Origin: Gp7-AA6 sp036001245
GTDB taxonomy: Bacteria > Acidobacteriota > Thermoanaerobaculia > UBA5066 > Gp7-AA6
Assembly: GCA_036001245.1 (NCBI GenBank)
Contig: DASYUL010000132.1
Span: 59,709-123,708 of the forward strand
DNA: 64,000 nt
Reading direction: 5' to 3'
Part shown: piece after piece, positions 19,101 to 25,157 of the stretch
Layout of the letters: each line of letters starts with the position of its first letter
Numbering within the stretch: position 1 is the stretch's first letter
Made by a program: the position numbers and the translations under genes
Notes under the pieces: generated by a model
Databases searched by the model: none
Told to the model about the DNA's origin: nothing
Seen by the model: only the letters and a program-made list of their open reading frames with translations

Positions 19101-19885
19101 CGACACTGTCGCTCTACAACCAGTACTCTACGGAGCCGCCTCAGGAACCCGGCGGGCCTTATGACCGGGCGAACGTGGGCCTCTTCGTCGTGGGGACCGG
19201 CGCGAGGACGACCGTCAACCCCTCCGCGGGTCACCTCTACGACATCCCGGCTCCGGCGTCCGGCGGAACGTGCGTGACCTCGGGTCAGGCCGGATGGGCG
19301 GGAACGTCCCCCTTCCTGTCCAGCGACTTCAGCTCGGCGGCCCTTTCGCCGGCCAGCTGCGTCGGCGTGCGGTGCCGTCTCGACATCGCCTACGGCACGG
19401 ATTCTCTGGTCTCCGGTGCGGGCTTCGACTTCGACGAAGTCACGGTGACCAACTTTGATCTCCAGGTCGCCGACCAGGCCTCCAATACGTGCGCGCCCCT
19501 GCCGCCTCCGGGCGCGGACGTGGCGGTCGTCAAGACAGGCCCGGCGACGGGTAAGGTGGGTCAGGCCATGACCTACACCATCACGGTGAGTAACAACGGG
19601 CCATTGGCGGCCAACGGAGTTACGGTCACGGACACGATGCCGAAGAACACGGGTTTCGGCTCGGTGAGTTCGACGCAAGGCAGTTGCGGTCCGAGGCCGC
19701 ATTCGCAGCTGGTCGTGTGCGATATTGGCACGATGGCAAATGCAGCCACAGCCACGATCACCCTGACGCTGAAGCCCACGAAGAAGGGCACCTTCACCAA
19801 CAAGGCCACCGTCGCCTCGACGTCACCCAACGATCCGGTTTCCGGAAACAACACGAGCAGCGTCAACACCGCGGTGTCGCCGTGA
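16112..19885 (+). CDS. secreted M36 (fungalysin-type) metallopeptidase with DUF11 tail, copy 3
   Basis: A 1257-residue exported zinc protease. Signal peptide ~1-29 (cleavage near PAQA), propeptide to ~285, HEWGH at 464-468, third ligand in SSPGEAIAD. An FN3-like module containing KGCNFGKTPI follows, then a linker domain, a jelly-roll-like domain starting KFSFETDLEGWN, and a C-terminal DUF11 repeat (~1130-1257) nearly identical to the orphan fragment at 1250-1615. The start is set by GGGGAGGAGG five bases before the ATG. Just past the stop, 19911-19940 reads FDEVGLFGN-stop in another frame, almost the C-terminus of copy 2, which points to a tail swap. A terminator follows. Confidence 0.9.
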   Translation: MKNSRCLRLVFAWLPAALLLSTCPAQAIVRPKADSPLAQKQFRHPDLYIRQQGKAIAELPAALAAKATADLSALGGQDGYIDPRSGRWSLLIMSRPLISGSGATQQSAREAVLGYVTQFQTQLGVLPSEVGEPRVTVFDDGRVVQLHAQRVINGVPVRDAWLKTTLNSGNLVLMGTQNWATVALATQPVLTQNQAFERVQSHAGTALTLRGAPELVIVPLENGDDPNQVVIGNGVTYRLAWAVTAVAGSDNGTWEGLVDAQTGELLAFRDMNQYFTRQLKGGIFPVSNDGAGADGTEQPGFPMPFAYILGTDFVTNSSGMVSGIGINMSTDLTGPYVRMNDGCGEVAETSMCSNLDTGTSGGHDCVVPAGHSAGDTHASRTGFYELNRQIQGWRDRLPASATAQPWMNSQLSANMNIKSTCNAFWDGASVNFYRSGCSGDADPPECADQTFCGNTGEIAAVFDHEWGHGLDNNGTDDSISSPGEAIADIYGILRLTDSCFGRGFFASPGAQCGGYGSPCLSCSGVRDLDFARHECVDPLNPSPNSGKAWDITWINQVGYPVATPCSRNPVTDEVTVQQGGCVGFNFIQTGPCGQETHCEGNVPAQAVYDLFARDLQGFGGLTNYGFNTALEITTRLVAIAADNLSQWYTCNQGAGGCTTITGYNMFLAADDDDGNLNNGTPHKDAIFNAFNRHGIACALPQGSSAGCNGGPSAAPTLTATAGANSASLSWSAVTGAAKYQIYRTEGVKGCNFGKTPIGETTGLSFQDTGLRDGFPVLYTVLPIGSNAACVGRMATCQTVTPTAGTQGADLAISEVPNGVAISGAAPSDGDLFLDNCEQATLTFRVENGGPAPLTNVRVTGVELVGKPSSDVITPLPLAVAASMPGGCPQSVQASVTFRPQGLSANETLEVRITVAADGVAPRTRSFFITGTESSFQFFASKKFSFETDLEGWNLVDGTFTRMTPGANGTLNGLYSSSAVDAECDRIQSPDIRLSATSTLSLYNQYSTEPPQEPGGPYDRANVGLFVVGTGARTTVNPSAGHLYDIPAPASGGTCVTSGQAGWAGTSPFLSSDFSSAALSPASCVGVRCRLDIAYGTDSLVSGAGFDFDEVTVTNFDLQVADQASNTCAPLPPPGADVAVVKTGPATGKVGQAMTYTITVSNNGPLAANGVTVTDTMPKNTGFGSVSSTQGSCGPRPHSQLVVCDIGTMANAATATITLTLKPTKKGTFTNKATVASTSPNDPVSGNNTSSVNTAVSP

Positions 19886-19910
19886 GGTGAGCTCGATCTC
19901 ATGAAGGAAA

Positions 19911-19940
19911 TTCGACGAAGTGGGACTTTTCGGCAACTGA
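19911..19940 (+). other. 30-bp scar of an M36 copy-2-type C-terminus
   Basis: The sequence encodes FDEVGLFGN and a stop, 8 of 9 residues identical to the last residues of M36 copy 2 (13788-13817) and 23 of 30 bases identical. It lies out of frame 25 bp after the stop of copy 3, so it is a relic of a former tail, not translated. Confidence 0.55.
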
Positions 19941-19963
19941 CATAACCGCCGACCCTCTTCCTG

Positions 19964-19989
19964 GCGGGCCCGCGAGGGCCCGCTTTTTT
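19964..19989 (+). terminator. Rho-independent terminator after M36 copy 3
   Basis: GCGGGCCC (19964-19971), GCGA loop, GGGCCCGC (19976-19983), then six T. Confidence 0.88.
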
Positions 19990-20027
19990 CATCCCGGGAG
20001 CGAATCCGCAATTTCCAACGTTTGGTG

Positions 20028-20047
20028 AATGAGGAGATGACCTCATT
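20028..20047 (+). promoter_or_regulatory. dyad element C, upstream of receiver-like protein 1
   Basis: Perfect AATGAGG (20028-20034), spacer AGATGA, CCTCATT (20041-20047), continuing TTGCGG as a possible -35. It is 43 bp before the ATG at 20090. Confidence 0.65.
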
Positions 20048-20089
20048 GCGGGGACCGAGGGGCCGGGACACAGTTCTTTGCGAGCTCGA

Positions 20090-20536
20090 ATGTCCAAGGA
20101 CTCGATTCGCCCCAGCAAGAAAAGGCACGGTCGCTATCCCCTCGTCCTCATCATCGAAGAAGAAGAATCAGTTCGCGCCCTTATCCGCCGGGTTCTCGAA
20201 GCGGAGGGATGCGCGGTGATGGCCGCTTCCGACGCGGCCGAGGCGATCTCCCTTTTGGAAGGCCGTCCGAACGCGATCGATCTCGTCGTCGCCGATATCG
20301 CGGAGCCACGAGTTCGCGGTCCGGAAGGTCTGATGCACCGGCTGGCGCCGTCGACGAAGATGCTCCTGCTGTCGATGGGTACGACCGCGCCGACGGATTC
20401 CAGAAAATCCGACGGGATCCCCTTTCTCCTGCACAGTCCATTTCATTCGAACGCTCTCCGCGACAAGGTGCGGGAGCTTCTCGGGGGCTTGCGTGGTTCA
20501 GACGCGGAAGATCGCCCAACGAGTGAGGAGCAGTGA
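20090..20536 (+). CDS. solitary receiver-like protein with degenerate active site, 1
   Basis: A 148-residue protein with the fold pattern of a CheY-type receiver: VLIIEEEESVR in place of the usual VDDE pocket, a central Asp in LVVADI, and a Ser in LLLSMG. The invariant Lys-Pro is replaced by HSPF, so Lys-dependent activation by phosphorylation is unlikely. There is no output domain, and the C-terminal ~15 residues are charged. The ATG at 20090 is preferred to an in-frame TTG at 20078. It is separated from the cupin gene by zero bases and sits behind dyad element C. It is paralogous to the protein at 21190. Confidence 0.7.
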   Translation: MSKDSIRPSKKRHGRYPLVLIIEEEESVRALIRRVLEAEGCAVMAASDAAEAISLLEGRPNAIDLVVADIAEPRVRGPEGLMHRLAPSTKMLLLSMGTTAPTDSRKSDGIPFLLHSPFHSNALRDKVRELLGGLRGSDAEDRPTSEEQ

Positions 20537-20878
20537 GTGGGGCCCGGAAATAGGATCTCGTCGATGGCGGCGCCTCGCCTCGAGCACTGGGCGTCCTCGG
20601 ATGGGCCTCTCACCGAGAAACGGATGATGGGCCTCATGGAGAGCGACGGTTACGAGGTCGCGAGCTACGCGTACCGAACGGGCACGGTGTTTCCTCCCCA
20701 CGAACACGCGCAGGACAAGTGCGACGCGGTCCTGCAGGGCTTACTGCGCGTCGTCGTGGGTGACCAAACGTTCGACCTCGGTCCGGGCGACCGCCTCTAC
20801 CTGCCCGCCGGCACGCGACACTCCGCGCAGGTCGTCGGCGCGACGACGGTCCTCTCTCTCGACGGCACGCGCTGGTAG
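20537..20878 (+). CDS. small cupin-domain protein
   Basis: A 113-residue single-domain cupin. Metal-binding motif 1 is recognisable (FPPHEHAQDKCDAVLQG) and motif 2 in GPGDRLYLPAGTRHSAQ, so a divalent metal may be bound by two or three His and a Glu/Asp. The GTG start abuts the previous stop and has GAGGAG six bases upstream; an ATG at 20564 is an alternative. Coupled translation with the receiver-like protein suggests a joint sensory or regulatory role, but the ligand is unknown. Confidence 0.75.
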   Translation: MGPGNRISSMAAPRLEHWASSDGPLTEKRMMGLMESDGYEVASYAYRTGTVFPPHEHAQDKCDAVLQGLLRVVVGDQTFDLGPGDRLYLPAGTRHSAQVVGATTVLSLDGTRW

Positions 20879-20913
20879 CCCGCACCTGCGCCGGGGGAGA
20901 ACTTCGCTCGAAA

Positions 20914-20933
20914 AATGAGGGATTCCCCTCATG
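20914..20933 (+). promoter_or_regulatory. dyad element D
   Basis: AATGAGG (20914-20920), spacer GATTCC, CCTCATG (20927-20933; one mismatch in the right arm). A TCTAG -10-like box lies at 20954-20958. Confidence 0.6.
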
Positions 20934-20974
20934 GTGCGGGTTTTCCGATCTCCTCTAGCGTCGGATCGCCACGG

Positions 20975-21301
20975 ATGGAGGAGAAGAGGAAAGTCTGCCG
21001 GATCACCCACCTCGCTCTCACGTTGCTCGCGCCGCTCGCTCTGCTGCTGGCGATTCGCGGCGAGCTCTTCGCTGACAACAACGCCTACAGCTTTCAGGGC
21101 AGTGAGAAAATTGAGGTCTACACCTCATTGCCGAGCTCGCCCGAGGCATCTACCGTTGGTGCACAACTCCCGGAAGGAGAGTCTTTCCGATGGCCTGGCG
21201 TTCATTCTGGCCTGCCTTCGACCGCTCGCGCGGCGGCCGACCCACGGCTCCGCGGCAGACCGTTCTCGTCGTGCAGCGCGAGGAGGCCGTCCGTTGGCTG
21301 A
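20975..21301 (+). CDS. doubtful small ORF with membrane-like N-terminus
   Basis: The frame from the ATG at 20975 gives 108 residues. The first ~35 look like a basic start plus hydrophobic segment (THLALTLLAPLALLLAIRG), suggesting an exported or membrane peptide. The remainder is low-complexity, covers dyad element E and overlaps the following receiver-like gene by 112 bp. Either only the N-terminal part is a decayed gene, or the whole frame is chance. It does follow dyad D at the usual distance. Confidence 0.25.
   Translation: MEEKRKVCRITHLALTLLAPLALLLAIRGELFADNNAYSFQGSEKIEVYTSLPSSPEASTVGAQLPEGESFRWPGVHSGLPSTARAAADPRLRGRPFSSCSARRPSVG
21110..21129 (+). promoter_or_regulatory. dyad element E, upstream of receiver-like protein 2
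   Basis: ATTGAGG (21110-21116), spacer TCTACA, CCTCATT (21123-21129), running into TTGCCG (21128-21133). A TCTACC -10-like box lies at 21149-21154. It is 61 bp before the next ATG. Confidence 0.62.
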
Positions 21302-21618
21302 TCCGGGGCATCCTCGAGTCCGACGGGCACGCAGTGGTCGAAGCGGGGGACGCCCTCGAAGCGCTCGCCACGATCCGCTCTCTCGGCCGACCGGTCGATC
21401 TCGTTCTCTCCGACCTGATCGAGCCGGGATTGACCGGCCCCGGCGGTCTCATGGGCCGGCTGGCGCCCACGACGCGCGTTCTTCTCCTTTCTCTCTTCGC
21501 CGGGGAGGAAGAGATTCCGCAGGATTCCACGCACGCCATGGCGGTTCTCCAGAATCCCTTTCGCCCCGACGCACTGGGAAACAAAGTTCGTGAGCTACTC
21601 GAGGAGCGCCAAAAATGA
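21190..21618 (+). CDS. solitary receiver-like protein with degenerate active site, 2
   Basis: A 142-residue paralogue of the protein at 20090. Receiver-like VLVVQREEAVR has lost part of the acidic pocket, the phospho-acceptor-type Asp is kept in LVLSDLIEPG, a Ser is in LLLSLF, and the invariant Lys is Asn in LQNPF. No output domain is present. It is preceded by dyad element E, and dyad element F begins before its stop codon. Expression from a dyad promoter and loss of Lys are shared by both paralogues, so they probably act by phosphorylation-independent protein contact. This is inference; no partner gene is adjacent. Confidence 0.7.
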   Translation: MAWRSFWPAFDRSRGGRPTAPRQTVLVVQREEAVRWLIRGILESDGHAVVEAGDALEALATIRSLGRPVDLVLSDLIEPGLTGPGGLMGRLAPTTRVLLLSLFAGEEEIPQDSTHAMAVLQNPFRPDALGNKVRELLEERQK

Positions 21619-21633
21619 GGAGATCACCTCATT
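21614..21633 (+). promoter_or_regulatory. dyad element F
   Basis: Perfect AATGAGG (21614-21620), spacer AGATCA, CCTCATT (21627-21633), then TTGTCC (-35-like) and TTTATC (21653-21658, -10-like), spaced 15 bp. No coding frame follows; a terminator lies about 75 bp beyond the -10. Confidence 0.65.
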
Positions 21634-21659
21634 GTCCCGCCGGTCTCATCTCTTTATCC

Positions 21660-21773
21660 TCGATGCCGTGACACTGACACGGAGGCCGCAACCGACGAGG
21701 TAACACTTCCTCCTCCCCGTGGCATCGGGGGGCGGGCCCTCGGGCTTCGAGCCCGAGGGCCCGTTTTATTTCC
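21660..21773 (+). ncRNA. candidate small RNA between dyad F and a strong terminator
   Basis: From a start expected just after the -10-like TTTATC to the terminator there is about 110 nt with no credible ORF. CGATGCC (21661-21667) can pair with GGCATCG (21721-21727), closing a long stem-loop just before the terminator hairpin. Promoter-like dyad, structured body and terminator together suggest a small RNA. Transcription is inferred, not shown. Confidence 0.4.
21733..21772 (+). terminator. strong Rho-independent terminator
   Basis: A perfect 14-bp stem (21733-21746 with 21750-21763) and a three-base loop, followed by TTTTATTT. There is no ORF immediately upstream other than receiver-like protein 2, which ended 115 bp earlier. 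Confidence 0.9.
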
Positions 21774-21792
21774 CGGCGACTCCGGCGTCGAA

Positions 21793-21812
21793 AATGAGGA
21801 GCACGCCTCATT
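21793..21812 (+). promoter_or_regulatory. dyad element G
   Basis: Perfect AATGAGG (21793-21799), spacer AGCACG, CCTCATT (21806-21812), then TTGCCC (21811-21816) and CAGAAT (21834-21839) 17 bp further. It starts 20 bp after the T-run of the previous terminator. Confidence 0.65.
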
Positions 21813-21839
21813 GCCCCGCCGCGGTCTGCCGTCCAGAAT

Positions 21840-21905
21840 CACGCTGGTCTTCGAGGGCACCCCACCCTCCAGCCGGGCGGGCCGCACGGGCCCGCCCTTC
21901 TCTTG
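21840..21905 (+). ncRNA. candidate second small RNA downstream of dyad G
   Basis: About 65 nt from the expected start to a terminator-like hairpin: GGGCGGGCC (21875-21883) pairs with GGCCCGCCC (21889-21897), then a T/C-rich tract. No ORF fits. It is a compact repeat of the dyad-RNA-terminator layout just upstream. The hairpin lacks a long pure T-run, so termination is less certain than for the first unit. Confidence 0.3.
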
Positions 21906-21949
21906 TCGCACGTCGGCGATAGACTCCGCGCCAAAGATACGGAGCTCCC

Positions 21950-22450
21950 ATGCCTCTCACGAAGGACGAACGCGAGGACCTGATACGCCGCTACGAGCAG
22001 GGGCCCGCACTCCTCGCGTCCGCGCTCGCAAAAGTGCCTCCCGAAGCGATGAAGTGGCGTCCCGGAAAGGGAAAGTGGTCCGTGCACGAGGTCGTCTGTC
22101 ATCTCGCCGACTCGGAGTCGAACGCGGCGCTGCGGATCCGATACCTGGCGGCCGAGGAGAGCCCGCTCATCGTCGGATACGACCAGGAGCGGTGGGCGCG
22201 CGTCTTCGACTATCACTCCGCACCGCTCGCGCCCGCGCTCGCCGTGGTCGACTCGGTTCGAGCCAATACCGCAGCGCTCCTCAAGCGACTGCCCGACGAG
22301 ACGTGGTCCGCGTCGGGCAAGCACACGGAGTCCGGCCGCTACACGGCCGATGACTGGCTCGGCATCTACGCGGAGCACATGGAGAAGCACTCGGGCCAGA
22401 TCGAGCGCAACGTGGCCGCGTGGCGGGCGTGCAAAGGAGCCGAAGCGTGA
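21950..22450 (+). CDS. DinB-family four-helix protein
   Basis: A 166-residue DinB/YfiT-type protein. The likely metal ligands are a His in VCHLADSE (after helix 2) and two His in YAEHMEKHSGQI (helix 4), as in thiol-S-transferase-like members of the superfamily. The substrate is unknown; a damage- or thiol-related role is only a family association. The ATG at 21950 has GGAG five bases upstream. The stop overlaps the GTG start of mscL by three bases, implying coupled translation. Confidence 0.82.
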   Translation: MPLTKDEREDLIRRYEQGPALLASALAKVPPEAMKWRPGKGKWSVHEVVCHLADSESNAALRIRYLAAEESPLIVGYDQERWARVFDYHSAPLAPALAVVDSVRANTAALLKRLPDETWSASGKHTESGRYTADDWLGIYAEHMEKHSGQIERNVAAWRACKGAEA

Positions 22451-22854
22451 TTCGTGAGTTCAAGGAGTTCCTCGTCAAGCAGAATGCGCTTGCTCTCGCG
22501 GTCGCGGTCATCATCGGCGCCGCGATCGGCAAGGTCGTCTCTTCGATCGTGGACGACGTGATCAACCCCATCCTCGGACTGGCCCTCCCCGGCGGCAGCT
22601 GGCGCGAGGCGAAGATCGTGCTCTCTCGGACGACGGACGCGAGCGGCAAGGTGGTCGAGAACGCGATCCAGTACGGTCACCTCCTCGGCGCGGTCGTGGA
22701 CTTCGTCATCATCGGCCTCGTCATCTTCATGATCATCAAATACGCGCTGCCCAAACCGGAGGCCGCGCCGGCGACGAAGGAATGTCCACAGTGCAAGACG
22801 CTGATCCCGGCGGCCGCCACCCGATGCCACGCGTGCACGCAACCGGTCCCGTAA
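22447..22854 (+). CDS. mscL: large-conductance mechanosensitive channel with C-terminal zinc ribbon
   Basis: A 135-residue MscL: amphipathic N-terminal helix (IREFKEFLVKQN), TM1 with ALAVAVIIGAAIGKVVSS, a periplasmic loop and TM2 (FVIIGLVIFMIIKYAL). It opens under membrane tension to release solutes. After TM2 the cytoplasmic helix is replaced by a zinc ribbon (CPQCKTLIP and CHAC, two CxxC pairs). The GTG at 22447 is chosen because AAAGGAG lies seven bases upstream and the MscL N-terminus starts there. It overlaps the DinB stop. A bidirectional-looking terminator follows. Confidence 0.92.
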   Translation: MIREFKEFLVKQNALALAVAVIIGAAIGKVVSSIVDDVINPILGLALPGGSWREAKIVLSRTTDASGKVVENAIQYGHLLGAVVDFVIIGLVIFMIIKYALPKPEAAPATKECPQCKTLIPAAATRCHACTQPVP

Positions 22855-22893
22855 GCGTTACCATGTAGCGTTCCGGGTGGAAGGTTCGCGTGC

Positions 22894-22923
22894 GGGCGGG
22901 GCGTTGGCCCCGCCCTTTTTCTT
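22894..22923 (+). terminator. terminator after mscL
   Basis: GGGCGGGGC (22894-22902), GTTG loop, GCCCCGCCC (22907-22915), then TTTTT. It lies between convergent genes. Confidence 0.88.
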
Positions 22924-22953
22924 GCACGCAACGGCCTACGCGGAGGGCGCCGA

Positions 22954-24402
22954 CTACGACGTCAACCCTCTCCCGACCCGCGCCGCCTCGTCGAGCAGGA
23001 AAGTCAGATCGTCTTCCGTCGTCCGGAAGTTCACGATGCACACGCGCATCGCGGTCCGTCCTTTCAGAATCGTCGGCGCGAGCAGGAACGACCCGTCACC
23101 CACGAGCCGGTTCACGATGCGACGGTTCAGCCGGTCGACGTCTTCGTCCGCAAGCGTCTGACCCGCCGGCTTGTAGCGGAAGTTCACGATCGACAGGACC
23201 TGCTCGGCCAGGCGCTCGAACTCCGGCCGCCGATCCACTTCGTCGGCGAGAAAGCGCGCGAGCTCGACGTCGTTCTCGATCGATCGCGCGTAGGCGCGGC
23301 TGCCGTGGGTCTTCATTCCCATCCAGACCTTCAGCGCCTTGAATCCTCGGGAGAGCTCGACGCCGCGCTCCGCGAACCAGACCGGGCCGGGGAAGGGGCT
23401 CTCGGCATCCGTCGCGAGATACTCCGGGAACTTGCGGAACGTCGCGGCGAGACGGCCCGGCTCCCGCACGAGCGCGGCGCCGGCCTCGTACGGGACGTAC
23501 AGCCACTTGTGCGGATCGGCGGCGATCGAGTCCGCCCGCTCCATTCCCGCGAAGCCGGGCGCGAGCTTCGGAGAGAGTCTCGCCATCGCGCCGTAGGCGC
23601 CGTCGGCGTGGAACCAGAGCGACTCTCGCCGGCAGATCTCCGCGAGCTCGTCGAGCGGATCGATCGCGCCGGTGTTGACCGTCCCGGCGTTGCCGACGAC
23701 GATCGACGGAAGGAGTCCGGCCTTCCGATCCTCCGCGATCGCCTTCTCGAGAAGGTCGGTGCGGACGCGGAATCTCTCGTCGGTCGCGATCTTCCGGAGA
23801 TTCCGTGTTCCGATCCCGAGCAGGTCGACCGCCTTGTCGACGCAGTGATGCACCTGGTCCGACGCGTACACGGTGAGAACCGGCCGCCCGTCTCCCGCGA
23901 GGCCATCCTCGCGCACGTTGCCGGGGGTCATCGCGCGCCGCGCGGCGGCGAGCGCCGTGAAGTTCGCCATCGAGCCGCCGGAAACGAGAATGCCTTCGGC
24001 GTCCGCCGGGTAGCCGACGATCTCGGCGAGCCAGCGCATCACCTCGTTCTCGACGTGGACGGCGGCGTGGTCGCCCCCCCAGCAGTTCGGGTTCATCGCC
24101 GCTGCGAGGTAGTCGGCCGTGATCCCGACCGGATCCGCCGTCGCGTTGATGAAACCGAAGAACCGGGGATGCGAGTTGCCGAAGGGGAACGGCATGACGT
24201 GCTCGCGGACGAACGCCAGCACCTCTTCGAACGGGCGTCCATCCTGCGGGAGAGTCTCCTCGAAGAGCGACGCGTCGCGCCCGACCTTGCCGAAGACGGG
24301 GCGGGACGCGAGCTTTTCGCGGTGCTCTGCCACCGCGTCGGCGGCCAGGTGTCCGAGTCGGCGAACCTCTCCGGAAGAAAGGTCGAACGAAGGGCGCTTC
24401 AT
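22954..24402 (-). CDS. PLP-dependent group II (aromatic-type) amino acid decarboxylase
   Basis: A 482-residue member of the glutamate/aromatic amino acid decarboxylase family (fold type I). PLP lysine is Lys299 in ADPHKWLYVP; FHADGAYGA supplies the cofactor-binding Asp, and VSGGSMANFTAL the phosphate-binding region. N-terminal PRFFGF and GDHAAVHVENEV match the aromatic-L-amino-acid decarboxylase subgroup, so decarboxylation of Tyr, Trp, Phe or Dopa-like substrates to amines is likely; the exact substrate is not readable. It is cytoplasmic, read toward the mscL terminator, and followed upstream by sodC in the same orientation with a 40-bp gap. Confidence 0.88.
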   Translation of the reverse strand: MKRPSFDLSSGEVRRLGHLAADAVAEHREKLASRPVFGKVGRDASLFEETLPQDGRPFEEVLAFVREHVMPFPFGNSHPRFFGFINATADPVGITADYLAAAMNPNCWGGDHAAVHVENEVMRWLAEIVGYPADAEGILVSGGSMANFTALAAARRAMTPGNVREDGLAGDGRPVLTVYASDQVHHCVDKAVDLLGIGTRNLRKIATDERFRVRTDLLEKAIAEDRKAGLLPSIVVGNAGTVNTGAIDPLDELAEICRRESLWFHADGAYGAMARLSPKLAPGFAGMERADSIAADPHKWLYVPYEAGAALVREPGRLAATFRKFPEYLATDAESPFPGPVWFAERGVELSRGFKALKVWMGMKTHGSRAYARSIENDVELARFLADEVDRRPEFERLAEQVLSIVNFRYKPAGQTLADEDVDRLNRRIVNRLVGDGSFLLAPTILKGRTAMRVCIVNFRTTEDDLTFLLDEAARVGRGLTS

Positions 24403-24442
24403 GCGCCCATTGAACCACCGACCCCGTTGTCCGGGATGTCCG

Positions 24443-24997
24443 CTACTGCGAAACCATCTGGACCACGCCGCAGCCCAGCCGTCCGCCGGCGTTGCCTGAA
24501 GGCTGCGACGTCAGATCGTCCGCCTTCTCGTGGAACACGACGGACTTTCCGACGACGGAGTTGGGACCCGGCCGGACGGTGAGGAGGTCCGTCACGAGCT
24601 CCAGGTGCCCCGTCCCGTTCGCCTCGATCGTGATGTTGCCGAGGTCTCCCGCATGACGGTGGGTCTCGGTCGGCCCGGCGTGCGGCATCCCGCCCGGGTT
24701 GAAGTGGCCACCCGCCGACGACGCGTCGGGCGCGGAGCAGTCCCCCTTTTCGTGCACGTGGAGCCCGTGCACGCCCGGCGAAGCGTTCTCGATGTGGACG
24801 ACGACGGCGACACCGCCGGTCGAGCGGTCGGTGAAGGTCGCCCAGCCTCGGACGTTCGAACCGCTGCGAGGCTCGATCGTGGCGCGCGCCTGCGGACCGG
24901 CGGGCGGCTTCGCGGTCGACGCGCACCCGACGACGAGGGAAATTCCGGCTGCCGCCACCACTCCGGCCGCGAGAAGGGAAAATCGCGGTGTCTTCAT
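24443..24997 (-). CDS. sodC: Cu/Zn superoxide dismutase, lipoprotein
   Basis: A 184-residue Cu/Zn SOD that converts superoxide to peroxide and oxygen in the cell envelope. The signal ends in VVGC (lipobox), predicting lipid anchoring. Metal ligands are recognisable in HVHEKGDCS, GGHFNPGG and HRHAGDLGN; the active-site Arg is in GNAGGRLGCG, and the disulfide Cys are in GDCS and RLGCG. The last ligand His is in VVFHEKADD. It lies upstream of the decarboxylase and divergent from the M16 protease pair, with a hairpin repeat in the shared intergenic region. Confidence 0.93.
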   Translation of the reverse strand: MKTPRFSLLAAGVVAAAGISLVVGCASTAKPPAGPQARATIEPRSGSNVRGWATFTDRSTGGVAVVVHIENASPGVHGLHVHEKGDCSAPDASSAGGHFNPGGMPHAGPTETHRHAGDLGNITIEANGTGHLELVTDLLTVRPGPNSVVGKSVVFHEKADDLTSQPSGNAGGRLGCGVVQMVSQ

Positions 24998-25007
24998 CTT
25001 TCCTCCC

Positions 25008-25035
25008 GGGGTCAGGTTTTAACCTGACCCACCCC
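25008..25035. repeat. GGGGTC-type palindromic repeat
   Basis: GGGTCAGGTT (25009-25018), two T, AACCTGACCC (25021-25030): a perfect 10-bp stem between the divergent sodC and M16 genes. It is one of seven members of a dispersed hairpin family in the window. Confidence 0.6.
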
Positions 25036-25157
25036 TCCGATGATAGAAGATTGACGTTTTCGTCCCTGCAAGGGGCATTCCCGACCGGCGGAAAGCGTTC
25101 CGGACCGGGAAGCGTTCGAACGCGGCGCGAGGGCGCGTCGCGACGAAAGGACCGCGA

